Shown here one piece after another: positions 1-5,567 of a DNA stretch of 21,412 nucleotides; the first letter of the stretch is position 1; every line of letters begins with the position of its first letter. This DNA is from a virus. The stretch lies in the IMG/VR virus record IMGVR_UViG_3300042864_000489, positions 1 through 21,412 of that record. The stretch is one strand, 5' to 3'. The position numbers were made by a program, and so were the translations under genes. The notes beneath the pieces are model-generated. The model searched no databases and had not been told where the DNA came from. It worked only from the letters and a program-made list of their open reading frames with translations.

Positions 1-216
1 GTTATCTGGTGCGACCTTGGCGGCGCTGCACCCAAGCGGTGCTACGTGGTCTACGTGGGAGCGGAGTTCAACCGCCACGGTGAGCCGCGTGAATGGTATT
101 CCGTGCGACCTGAGCGGAAGGATCGGAAGTTTGGCACGGGTATCCGCTACGCCTATCCCGGTCACGTCCAGCGGGGCTACCAGAAGGCGGGCCTCGCGCC
201 TGATGTGCCCGCGTGA
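1..216 (+). CDS. Hypothetical protein, 5' end outside window
   Basis: The reading frame is open from the first base and closes at TGA 214-216, so at least 71 C-terminal residues are encoded and the start lies upstream. The peptide is basic and aromatic-rich (for example WYSVRPERKDRK, then a Gly/Tyr-rich end). I do not recognise the family. The stop overlaps the GTG of the next gene (GTGA), as in the rest of this operon, which supports it being a real, co-translated gene. Function unknown. Confidence 0.6.
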   Translation, partial: VIWCDLGGAAPKRCYVVYVGAEFNRHGEPREWYSVRPERKDRKFGTGIRYAYPGHVQRGYQKAGLAPDVPA

Positions 217-503
217 ATACCTATAACCCGCTCCATCCCGGCAAGGGTCTGCAACGCGACAGTGACGGCATTCTCGTCTGGAAAGGTGGGGGCAACTACA
301 CGCAACCTGACGAAGCTATTAAGACGTGGTGGGCTGGAAACCTGCGCTTCGGTTGCAATGAATGCTGCTTCAGCAACTACCATTCTCATCCATGCGGCAA
401 CACTGCCAAGCACGATCCAGACGCCAAGGGCAACCCGACCAAGTGCGGCACCCATAGCCAAGCTGCGAAGGACAAGCGCAAGGCAAAGAGTGACGCGCCA
501 TGA
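213..503 (+). CDS. Cys/His-rich hypothetical phage protein (96 aa)
   Basis: It starts at GTG 213, overlapping the upstream stop by four bases. The middle and C-terminal half carry a cluster of metal-ligand-type residues (CNECC, several His, then C-G-N-T-A-K-H-D-P-D and KCGTH), followed by a Lys/Ala-rich basic tail. The spacing suggests a small zinc-binding protein. The KHDPD...G-N-P-T-K-C-G segment looks like a recurrent phage motif, but I cannot name a characterised family. Role unknown. A DNA- or RNA-binding function is only inferred from the basic tail and the Cys/His pattern. Confidence 0.65.
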   Translation: MNTYNPLHPGKGLQRDSDGILVWKGGGNYTQPDEAIKTWWAGNLRFGCNECCFSNYHSHPCGNTAKHDPDAKGNPTKCGTHSQAAKDKRKAKSDAP

Positions 504-507
504 GGCC

Positions 508-657
508 ATGCGGAAACAGTGGGCGCGGGAGAAGGCACTAAACAAAGCCACCGCAGCCCTCGAACCCGCGCTGCGAAAGATCGCTGAGGGCTACAACGAC
601 GCCCGAGGACTGGCAGAGGGAGTTATTGCTGAACTGGATAGAGCGAGGGGAAATTGA
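508..657 (+). CDS. Small basic helical protein (49 aa)
   Basis: ATG 508 to TGA 655-657 encodes a highly charged, Ala/Leu/Arg-rich peptide that should be one or two helices (KALNKATAALEPALRKIAEG and onward). An in-frame GTG at 490 would add six residues and overlap the previous gene by 14 bases; I prefer the ATG, but its ribosome-binding site is poor, so the start is uncertain. No family recognised. It is kept because it fills the space between two convincing genes with no competing frame. Confidence 0.5.
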   Translation: MRKQWAREKALNKATAALEPALRKIAEGYNDARGLAEGVIAELDRARGN

Positions 658-700
658 CCCCTTACCCGATTCCTGAAACCAAGTAGAAAGGCAAAGCCAA

Positions 701-997
701 ATGAACGAAGCACTGAAACAATTCACTGACGACGAACTGTTGCTCGAACTTCGGCAACGCGGTCGTCTGGCGCGACTGGAAGTAAATCATAAGGAGAAAA
801 TGGCTCACCTTCGCAACATTCCGCCGTCTTATATTTGGGAACGGATGTGGCGCGATGCTGCGGCAGAAGCGAACTATGCTCACGGTCAAGGTCGTTACGT
901 GCCGAGCGGGTCTAAGATGACCGTAACTGAAGTCCACCGACCCGATGAAGTGCATAACTACACACTGATCCTGAACTACGTGGTGGACAAGGAATGA
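701..997 (+). CDS. Hypothetical protein (98 aa)
   Basis: ATG 701 follows a GAAAGG-type ribosome-binding site at about 686-691. The N-terminal half is amphipathic and charged (TDDELLLELRQRGRLARL), probably helical. The C-terminal half is more beta-like and ends VVDKE. The terminal TGA overlaps the ATG of the next gene (ATGA). No domain recognised and no function assigned. Confidence 0.65.
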   Translation: MNEALKQFTDDELLLELRQRGRLARLEVNHKEKMAHLRNIPPSYIWERMWRDAAAEANYAHGQGRYVPSGSKMTVTEVHRPDEVHNYTLILNYVVDKE

Positions 998-1131
998 GCC
1001 TGTTTTATCTTCTGTTCGCGTTCCTCTCCGTGGGACTTGCTTTCGTGATCGACATGGACACGACGACTGAGATTCAGTTCACCATCGTTGCCTGCGCCAG
1101 TGCGATCTTGTCCAAGCTGGAAGAAATGTAA
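994..1131 (+). CDS. Small membrane protein (45 aa)
   Basis: ATG 994 overlaps the previous stop (ATGA) and the frame closes at TAA 1129-1131. It encodes an N-terminal hydrophobic segment (SLFYLLFAFLSVGLAFVI), a short acidic linker (DMDTTTE) and a second moderately hydrophobic stretch ending KLEEM. One, possibly two, membrane helices are expected. Phages often encode such microproteins in early operons to act on the host envelope, but nothing here says which. It is the last gene before a 73-base gap that holds the first promoter candidate. Confidence 0.6.
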   Translation: MSLFYLLFAFLSVGLAFVIDMDTTTEIQFTIVACASAILSKLEEM

Positions 1132-1195
1132 GTAAGCTCACTTATCACCTTTTACTTGACATTCTACAGGTGATTGTTTAACCGATTACTTGTAG
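1129..1195 (+). promoter_or_regulatory. Candidate promoter with nested inverted repeats
   Basis: This is one of only two real gaps in the rightward block. It contains a perfect TTGACA (1156-1161); the best -10 match is weak (TTTAAC at 1177-1182, 15-base spacing). Three inverted repeats surround it: TAAGTAAGCTCACTTA (1129-1144, one mismatched pair); ATCACCT 1144-1150 with AGGTGAT 1168-1174 flanking the -35; and CTACAGGTGAT 1164-1174 with ATTACTTGTAG 1185-1195 (9 of 11 paired). AAGGAG for the next gene follows at 1197-1202. The repeats look like operator half-sites; promoter activity is inferred. Confidence 0.4.
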
Positions 1196-1210
1196 CAAGG
1201 AGAAATGCCC

Positions 1211-2038
1211 ATGTCGAAATGTCCTATCTGTTTTGATGATCCTGCGGGTCGCAGGCAACCTTGTGCTGCGAAGCGCAGTGTTGATCTAGCCGACGCGGCA
1301 CAGTCACCGCACGGCGTGACCGAGGGGCCTTGGAGCGTCCCCGGCCAGTCCGACAAGGTATGCTGCGAAGGCTACACGAAGAACGGCTGGGGGAAGGTAG
1401 TAGCTACTGTATCCACGGCGTCGTGGCTGGGGGATGTTGAGCCTTGGGCCAACGCCTGCTTTATCGCCTTTGCCCGCGCATGGGTGCCGGAAGCCGCCGC
1501 CGCCCTCACCGCCCTGTCAGCCGAGCGTGACGCCCTCGCCGCGCAGGTGGCGGAACTGACGCGCCTGAATGACACGCAAGCCGAAACAATCACGGCATAT
1601 CAGGACGCAGCCCTTCCCCCCGCCGCTGACGCGGTGGAGGCGGCATACGACGAAGCATTGCGGGTGATCGGGGAAGGCCAAGAATTGACTGTGACCGGAG
1701 ACGGTAGCGACGTTGATTGGCGATACCGTGCGAGAGTAGCCCGCGCCGATGCTCTGAACGCGGCAATGGCAAAAGTCATGCTTGCCCGTGACGCCGCAAT
1801 GGCAAAAGTCATGCTTGCCCGTGACGCCGCAATGGCAAAAGTCATGCTTGCCCGTGACGCCGCCCTTGCCGCCGCGCTTTGGTTCATCGCGGGCGTGGCA
1901 CTGTCAGACGCCAGCGCAGAGGCCAGCACACCGCGCTGTGTTTTCGTGGGCGGCACGTATGTCTGCACCACGGACCGTGGGACAGTCTCGACCGGGGTTT
2001 GCATTCAGTTGGTAAATGGGAGGGTCAGATGCCTGTGA
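1211..2038 (+). CDS. Ea22-like protein with 11-residue tandem repeats and Cys-rich C-terminus
   Basis: Start ATG 1211 lies eight bases after AAGGAG; an in-frame ATG at 1205 is too close to that site. The product is 275 aa. It has a CPIC motif (Cys4, Cys7), then a segment like lambda Ea22/ead proteins: GPWSV, a beta-like stretch, then ANACFIAFARAWVP and a coiled-coil run of about 35 residues. At residues 185-217 an 11-residue unit (AMAKVMLARDA) is repeated three times. A hydrophobic stretch (about 220-231) follows, ending ALSDASAEA, which resembles a signal-peptidase site, then a tail with four Cys. Ea22-type proteins are accessory early proteins of unknown role. The C-terminal part may be a fused export module or be made separately from an internal ATG such as 1844. 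Confidence 0.65.
   Translation: MSKCPICFDDPAGRRQPCAAKRSVDLADAAQSPHGVTEGPWSVPGQSDKVCCEGYTKNGWGKVVATVSTASWLGDVEPWANACFIAFARAWVPEAAAALTALSAERDALAAQVAELTRLNDTQAETITAYQDAALPPAADAVEAAYDEALRVIGEGQELTVTGDGSDVDWRYRARVARADALNAAMAKVMLARDAAMAKVMLARDAAMAKVMLARDAALAAALWFIAGVALSDASAEASTPRCVFVGGTYVCTTDRGTVSTGVCIQLVNGRVRCL
1763..1861 (+). repeat. Three perfect 33-bp tandem repeats
   Basis: The 33-base unit (1763-1795, 1796-1828, 1829-1861) begins GCAATGGCAAAAGTC and recurs three times with no mismatch. The length is a multiple of three, so copy-number change keeps the Ea22-like gene in frame. Perfect identity suggests recent expansion by slippage or unequal exchange. Each unit contains two in-frame ATG codons. 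Confidence 0.95.
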
Positions 2039-2112
2039 GTGCGGATGATCTGATCCGGCGAAGGGATGCGTTGGGTGCGATTGACGATTTGCAGGCGGAA
2101 AATAAGCGATGA
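2029..2112 (+). CDS. Microprotein (27 aa)
   Basis: ATG 2029 is preceded by a strong GGGAGGG at 2018-2024 and overlaps the end of the Ea22-like gene. The product, starting MPVSADDLIRRRDALGAI, is a charged amphipathic helix ending AENKR. The TGA overlaps the next ATG (ATGA). The ribosome-binding site and the coupled overlaps on both sides are the reasons for calling it. Function unknown. Confidence 0.5.
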   Translation: MPVSADDLIRRRDALGAIDDLQAENKR

Positions 2113-2318
2113 CTGACGACTGGAAGGGCGAACACATTATCCGTGGAATGAAAGCCTCCCGTGTAACTGAAGATCGGCGCACGATCTCGAACATTGTCCA
2201 CGAAAAGAAGCGCCGCGAAGGCACAAACATGTCCACCGTCAAACACGGATGGGGCGGCAGCGTTCGTGCTTGGCATCTCGAAGGGAAGCGGAGAAATGCT
2301 AATCCCGAAGCCTCGTAA
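2109..2318 (+). CDS. Basic hypothetical protein (69 aa)
   Basis: It starts at ATG 2109, coupled to the previous gene. The product is strongly basic (VTEDRRTISNIVHEKKRREG, then a Trp/Gly/Arg-rich end). No family recognised. Its 3' end overlaps the start of the next gene by 23 bases. The composition would suit nucleic-acid binding, but that is inference only. Confidence 0.45.
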   Translation: MTDDWKGEHIIRGMKASRVTEDRRTISNIVHEKKRREGTNMSTVKHGWGGSVRAWHLEGKRRNANPEAS

Positions 2319-2463
2319 CCTGCCGCCCGTGGAGGATATGACGCCCATCCAGCTTGCTGAAGAAGCGGAACGTCTTGCAATCAACTTTGCAGACGCTGAG
2401 TATCTGTCACCGATTCTAAAGCGTCTTGCAGAGGTTGTCAGATGTCTAACGGCTCAGAACTGA
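2296..2463 (+). CDS. Hypothetical protein (55 aa)
   Basis: ATG 2296 follows AAGCGGAGA. The same frame is open further upstream (from 2194), but the upstream part reads as a shadow of the preceding gene, so the later ATG is chosen. The product starts MLIPKPRNLPPVEDMTPIQL and continues as two acidic amphipathic helices. It overlaps the next gene by 22 bases. Unknown function. Confidence 0.5.
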   Translation: MLIPKPRNLPPVEDMTPIQLAEEAERLAINFADAEYLSPILKRLAEVVRCLTAQN

Positions 2464-2612
2464 AGTCTCGTGGCGCACAGGCCCTTCGCGCCGCAGGTTT
2501 CGTCCCACTACCGCGCTGGTGGGTGAAGCGAGAAGACCTAGACCTGATTGAATACATGGCGCGGCAACATGAATCAGAAGTCAACCGCATTCGGCATGAG
2601 GCAAGATTGTGA
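2442..2612 (+). CDS. Hypothetical protein (56 aa)
   Basis: ATG 2442 to TGA 2610-2612. The peptide begins MSNGSELKSRGAQALRAAGF and has the central motif LPRWWVKREDLDLIEYMA and a basic, helical C-terminus (QHESEVNRIRHEARL). The pattern of a small helical bundle followed by a charged helix resembles short winged-helix or ribbon-helix proteins, but no family can be named. The next gene's GTG overlaps its stop. Confidence 0.5.
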   Translation: MSNGSELKSRGAQALRAAGFVPLPRWWVKREDLDLIEYMARQHESEVNRIRHEARL

Positions 2613-2797
2613 CATGTAAAGCAATCCAGCAAAGCGACGAAATGTTCTGCGCCCAATGTGGGTTGCGGTGGGACGCCAACGACGACAACCCGCCCAAGTG
2701 CAAGGAGAAACCTGATGCTGGCAACCTTCTGCCTCGCAGCCCTAATCTACGCAGAAGCGCGTGGGGAATCACTCAACGGTCGTTTGCTCGTCGCTGA
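2609..2797 (+). CDS. Small zinc-ribbon protein (62 aa)
   Basis: GTG 2609 lies seven bases after GAGG. Residues 1-33 carry four Cys (3, 14, 17, 31): CAQCGLRWDANDDNPPKC is the typical 'CxxC...WD.ND..PP.C' signature of small phage zinc-ribbon proteins. The C-terminal half has no conserved look and overlaps the following hydrolase gene by 83 bases in another frame, so only the first 33 or so residues may matter. Role unknown; a structural zinc site is expected. Confidence 0.6.
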   Translation: MTCKAIQQSDEMFCAQCGLRWDANDDNPPKCKEKPDAGNLLPRSPNLRRSAWGITQRSFARR

Positions 2798-3077
2798 AAC
2801 CGTCTACAACCGTATGGATCATGGGGCATACCCTGATTCCGTCTGCGCGGTAGTGACCGAAGCCAATCAGTATTCATTGCCGCAAAGCGTCGATGAATAC
2901 GAGGCGTGGCGCACAAGCTGGCTGATCGCGGCGGCGGTCACGTCAGACCCGGAAGGCACGTTGCCTCGCACCGGGGCCACGCACTTCTACTCGGGGAAAA
3001 CCAAGCCGCATTGGGCGAAGGTCTACCCGCTCGTTGCGACCAGTGCGGGCCACAAATTCTACAGGACGACAAGATGA
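2715..3077 (+). CDS. SleB-type cell wall hydrolase (120 aa)
   Basis: Start ATG 2715 is fixed by AAGGAG at 2702-2707. The product matches the Hydrolase_2/SleB fold seen in spore-cortex hydrolases and many phage lysins: IYAEARGE near the N-terminus with the presumed catalytic Glu, VAETVYNRMDHGAYPDSVC, and GATHFYSG...PHWA near the C-terminus. It should cleave peptidoglycan glycan strands. There is no clear cleavable signal peptide, although residues 2-11 are hydrophobic. It sits in the early operon, far from the lysis cassette that holds the lysozyme, so it may not be the main lysin. The last codons overlap the next gene (ATGA). Confidence 0.85.
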   Translation: MLATFCLAALIYAEARGESLNGRLLVAETVYNRMDHGAYPDSVCAVVTEANQYSLPQSVDEYEAWRTSWLIAAAVTSDPEGTLPRTGATHFYSGKTKPHWAKVYPLVATSAGHKFYRTTR

Positions 3078-3250
3078 ACTGCCACAGTTGCAGAGTTTGT
3101 GGTGGAAAGGTCGAGGTCGTTGACAGTCGCCCCATAGACATGAATGGGGTAATGACGATCTGGCGCAGAAAGCGTTGCGTGTCATGCCGCGCGCTTTACA
3201 AGACTGTTGAAGTGGACATTGAGATCGCCAAGCAGATTTATCTTGACTGA
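3074..3250 (+). CDS. NrdR-like zinc-ribbon protein (58 aa)
   Basis: ATG 3074 is coupled to the hydrolase gene. The whole product corresponds to the N-terminal zinc ribbon of the bacterial ribonucleotide-reductase repressor NrdR: CxxC near the start (CRVCG), VVDSRPID, then W-R-R-K-R-CVSCRALYKT-VEV, matching NrdR's CxxC...VVDSR...RRRRxCxxCxxRFTTYE. The ATP-cone domain is missing, so it cannot sense nucleotides as NrdR does, but it could bind DNA. It lies directly before a 19-bp palindrome and promoter, so it may act there. That link is inference; the palindrome is not a clear NrdR box. Confidence 0.7.
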   Translation: MNCHSCRVCGGKVEVVDSRPIDMNGVMTIWRRKRCVSCRALYKTVEVDIEIAKQIYLD

Positions 3251-3272
3251 CTATCACATAAAATGTGATACT
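3243..3272 (+). promoter_or_regulatory. Promoter with overlapping 19-bp palindromic operator
   Basis: A perfect palindrome TATCACAT-AAA-ATGTGATA occupies 3252-3270. It sits between a -35-like TTGACT (3243-3248) and a -10-like GATACT (3267-3272), spacing 18, with an upstream TG (3264-3265) giving an extended -10. A repressor on the palindrome would block polymerase, so this looks like a regulated promoter for the ligase operon. AAGGAG at about 3287-3292 and ATG 3301 follow. The symmetry is seen directly; the promoter and its regulation are inferred. Confidence 0.6.
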
Positions 3273-3300
3273 CACCCTATCAGAACAAGGAGAATCACAC

Positions 3301-4182
3301 ATGTCGTTCAAACCTCTGCTGGCTGAGAAAGCTGATCTGGAAACCCTGCGCTTCCCAGTGCTGGCATCCCCGAAGCTGGATGGCATTCGCGCACTGACGG
3401 GTCTCCCACAGGGCAGCATTGTCAGCCGCAGCATCAAGGCGATCCCGAACAAGCACATTCAGGTAGCCGCAGAGCAGTTTCCTGCTGGCCTTGACGGCGA
3501 AATCCTGACCTACACCAACGGCATCCGCGACGACTTCAACAACGTCCAGTCCAAGGTGATGAGCGTCGAAGGGACTCCTGAGTTCAAGTTCCATGTGTTT
3601 GATGCTTGGGACTTGGATGCAACGTTTGATGCCCGTATCAAAGGGGCGGACTCTATTGTATGCGACGACCAAATCTTTGGCTCTGGGCTGCTAAAACTGG
3701 TCGAACATCGCCTGATCTGCACGCTCGAAGAACTTCTTACCTATGAGACAGAGTGCCTTGCTGCGGGATGGGAAGGCGTGATGATGCGCGACCCGAACGG
3801 GCGCTACAAGCATGGCCGCTCCACGGTGAAGGAAGGTATTCTGCTGAAGCTGAAACGCTTCCACGACGACGAAGCCGTGATCGTCGGCACGGTCGAGCGG
3901 ATGCACAACACCAATGAAAAAGAGCGCGACGAACTAGGTCACGCGAAGCGGTCCAGCGCCAAGGCGGGCCTCGTTCCCACGGGCACCCTCGGTGCGCTGC
4001 AATGCGAGTGGAAGGGTGTCCGCTTCGAGATTGGGACGGGCTTCGATGATGCTACCCGCACTTCCCTTTGGGGTCAAAGGGAAGCACTGCTTGGGAAACT
4101 CGTAACCTTCAAGTATCAGGAAGTTGGGAGCCAAGGTGCGCCGCGCTTCCCGGTGTATCTCGGACTGCGGAGTGATCTGTGA
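3301..4182 (+). CDS. ATP-dependent DNA ligase
   Basis: ATG 3301 is chosen because AAGGAG sits eight bases upstream; the frame is open from 3265, but that would run through the operator. At 293 aa it is a minimal phage-size ligase. The nucleotidyltransferase motifs are intact: motif I SPKLDGIRA with the AMP-accepting Lys25, Arg43, LDGE at 64-67, FHVFD at 97-101, EGVMMR at 158-163 and LLKLK at 181-185. An OB-fold follows (about 190-293) with VGTVERMHN and EIGTGFDD. It seals nicks during replication or repair. It is the first gene after the palindromic promoter. The last codons (GLRSDL) are duplicated in the next gene. Confidence 0.95.
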   Translation: MSFKPLLAEKADLETLRFPVLASPKLDGIRALTGLPQGSIVSRSIKAIPNKHIQVAAEQFPAGLDGEILTYTNGIRDDFNNVQSKVMSVEGTPEFKFHVFDAWDLDATFDARIKGADSIVCDDQIFGSGLLKLVEHRLICTLEELLTYETECLAAGWEGVMMRDPNGRYKHGRSTVKEGILLKLKRFHDDEAVIVGTVERMHNTNEKERDELGHAKRSSAKAGLVPTGTLGALQCEWKGVRFEIGTGFDDATRTSLWGQREALLGKLVTFKYQEVGSQGAPRFPVYLGLRSDL

Positions 4183-4355
4183 TGACCAATCAAGTTAAAG
4201 GTATTCCGCTTACGGATGAACTGAAAACCGTGTTTGGTTTCTTTGGCGAAGTCACAGGACTTATTGTCCATCGTGACGGAAAAATAGAAGTCCATTACGG
4301 AGGAAGATTCAAAATTGACTACATCCCTGTCGTAGGACTGCGGGGTGATCTGTGA
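4162..4355 (+). repeat. 21-bp direct repeat at two successive gene junctions
   Basis: GGACTGCGGAGTGATCTGTGA (4162-4182) recurs at 4335-4355 with one mismatch. Each copy encodes a C-terminal GLR[S/G]DL and stop, and also supplies the purine-rich ribosome-binding site and start for the following gene (ATG 4182, GTG 4352). The two copies bracket the 57-aa gene exactly. Confidence 0.9.
4182..4355 (+). CDS. Hypothetical protein (57 aa), ends in duplicated GLRGDL
   Basis: ATG 4182 overlaps the ligase stop by one base (TGATG), nine bases after GGAG. The product begins MTNQVKGIPLTDELKTVFGF and has a beta-strand pattern (GLIVHRDGKIEVHYGGRFKI), ending in IPVVGLRGDL, which matches the ligase C-terminus. 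No family recognised. It is noticeably AT-richer than its neighbours. The flanking 21-bp repeat suggests it arrived, or could be lost, by recombination between the copies. Confidence 0.6.
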   Translation: MTNQVKGIPLTDELKTVFGFFGEVTGLIVHRDGKIEVHYGGRFKIDYIPVVGLRGDL

Positions 4356-4567
4356 CCATTGCCCAATTCCCAACCCGCGTGTCCGATCTTCGGATTGAGC
4401 ATGTCACGTATAATGCGGTTGAAGATAACCGTTTTATCCGGTGCAATGTCACCAACGTCATGTTTACCCATAACGGTAAGCGTATGTCTAGCCGTTACCA
4501 CTACCACCTGTCGCGGCATGAGGCAGAGGCAATGGTTAAACGATCACTGGAAAGGAAGAAGAAATGA
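4352..4567 (+). CDS. Hypothetical protein (71 aa)
   Basis: It starts at GTG 4352, overlapping the previous stop. The peptide has alternating hydrophobic/polar strands (DLRIEHVTYNAV, FIRCNVTNVMFTHNGKRM) and a basic helical end (EAMVKRSLERKKK). This suggests a small beta-sheet protein with a charged tail. No family recognised. The next gene is coupled through ATGA at 4564-4567. Confidence 0.6.
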   Translation: MTIAQFPTRVSDLRIEHVTYNAVEDNRFIRCNVTNVMFTHNGKRMSSRYHYHLSRHEAEAMVKRSLERKKK

Positions 4568-4719
4568 TCGCTGCGATTTCAATCCCGATCTTCCCGCTCC
4601 ATATCGACCAAGCGATCCGCCAAATCGGCGTTGTCCCGAAAGTCGAAGAACAAAAGCCTGTTGCGCGAACTGAGCGCGGATGGACACCAACGAAACCCGG
4701 CGAAGAACCGCCATTCTGA
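4564..4719 (+). CDS. Small proline-rich protein (51 aa)
   Basis: ATG 4564 overlaps the previous stop; AAGGAAG lies just upstream. The N-terminal 14 residues are hydrophobic (MIAAISIPIFPLHI). The rest is polar and rich in Pro, Glu and Lys, ending GEEPPF. It could be a short membrane-anchored or disordered peptide. Unknown function; called on frame, ribosome-binding site and coupling. Confidence 0.45.
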   Translation: MIAAISIPIFPLHIDQAIRQIGVVPKVEEQKPVARTERGWTPTKPGEEPPF

Positions 4720-4728
4720 AGGTATGTA

Positions 4729-5301
4729 ATGAAAAATCCAATCATCTTTGACTGTGACGGCGTGCTTCTGGACTGGGAGACGGGCTTCAGGAATTGGTCA
4801 GAGCGTCACTACGCGATCCAATTCAAAACGCCACGCCCTACGCATTGGGACTTGGAACAATGGACGGGTCGTTCCAAAGAAGAAACTATGTTCATGGTGA
4901 CACGGTTCAACCGTAGCGACGACTTCGGCCAGCTTGACGTAATGCCCCATGCTGTCGAAGTGTTGGCTGAACTTTCAGGCCATCCGTTGTTCGTTCTGTC
5001 ATCGTGCAGCCGCATGGTCAAAGGGATGCGCTGGAACAATCTGATCGCACGATTCGGTGACGTGTTCCAGAGCGTGATCTGTCTTGATCTACAAGAAAAC
5101 AAGAGTGAAACACTCGGAAAATTCTACTCCGTTTTCGGTGAGTGCATCTGGGTCGAGGACAATGTGAATAATGCCAAAGCTGGATGGGCAGAAGGCCACG
5201 AGGCTTTCCTTCTGCGGTGTTCGCATAACAGCGCCACCCCCGTCTTTGAAGGCATCACGACCCTTGACACTCTTTCCGATCTGTTGTCACATATTTCGTG
5301 A
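4729..5301 (+). CDS. HAD-superfamily phosphatase, 5'(3')-nucleotidase-like
   Basis: Start ATG 4729 follows GAAGG. The 190-aa product has all four HAD motifs: motif I FDCDGVLLD (nucleophile Asp8, general acid Asp10), motif II VLSSCS (Ser91/92), a motif III Lys at about 125, and motif IV WVEDNVNN (Glu143/Asp144). The small cap between motifs I and II and the overall size fit phage 5'(3')-deoxyribonucleotidases or nucleotide phosphatases. The substrate cannot be read from sequence. Neighbouring MazG-like, DUF5664 and thymidylate synthase genes favour a role in deoxynucleotide pools. A DNA-end phosphatase acting with the ligase is an alternative. Confidence 0.8.
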   Translation: MKNPIIFDCDGVLLDWETGFRNWSERHYAIQFKTPRPTHWDLEQWTGRSKEETMFMVTRFNRSDDFGQLDVMPHAVEVLAELSGHPLFVLSSCSRMVKGMRWNNLIARFGDVFQSVICLDLQENKSETLGKFYSVFGECIWVEDNVNNAKAGWAEGHEAFLLRCSHNSATPVFEGITTLDTLSDLLSHIS

Positions 5302-5318
5302 GTTTCACGGAGGAATCA

Positions 5319-5567
5319 ATGAAGCGTTATCTGGCCTTTGCAGGCGAATACACCCCGAAACAGCATTTGCGTGACTATGTCGGGGATTTTGACGAACTGG
5401 TGATGGCGAAGCGGGCGGTCGATGTGACTGATCCGCAGGGCTACCACTCCTACGACTGGGGTTGCGTCCTCGACACCAAGACGGGTCAAACGCACGACTG
5501 GTCGAGTGACGGCACGGCTTTCGGTCGCGCTGACTGGCGTTACCCGCGAGACGCCTCTGCCACATGA
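5319..5567 (+). CDS. Hypothetical protein (82 aa)
   Basis: ATG 5319 is preceded by GGAGG at 5309-5313, a strong site that rules out the upstream in-frame GTG 5298. The product starts MKRYLAFAGEYTPKQHLRDY and contains VGDFDELVMAKRAVD and WGCVLDTKTGQTHDWSSDG. It is a compact mixed alpha/beta sequence of a kind common in early regions of phages of Proteobacteria, but without a named function. The next gene overlaps by four bases. Confidence 0.65.
   Translation: MKRYLAFAGEYTPKQHLRDYVGDFDELVMAKRAVDVTDPQGYHSYDWGCVLDTKTGQTHDWSSDGTAFGRADWRYPRDASAT

Noticed and set aside
1600-2004. 134-codon minus-strand frame across the 33-bp repeats
   Set aside because: The repeat unit is a multiple of three, so it keeps every frame open; the plus-strand frame has the ribosome site and the Ea22-like sequence.
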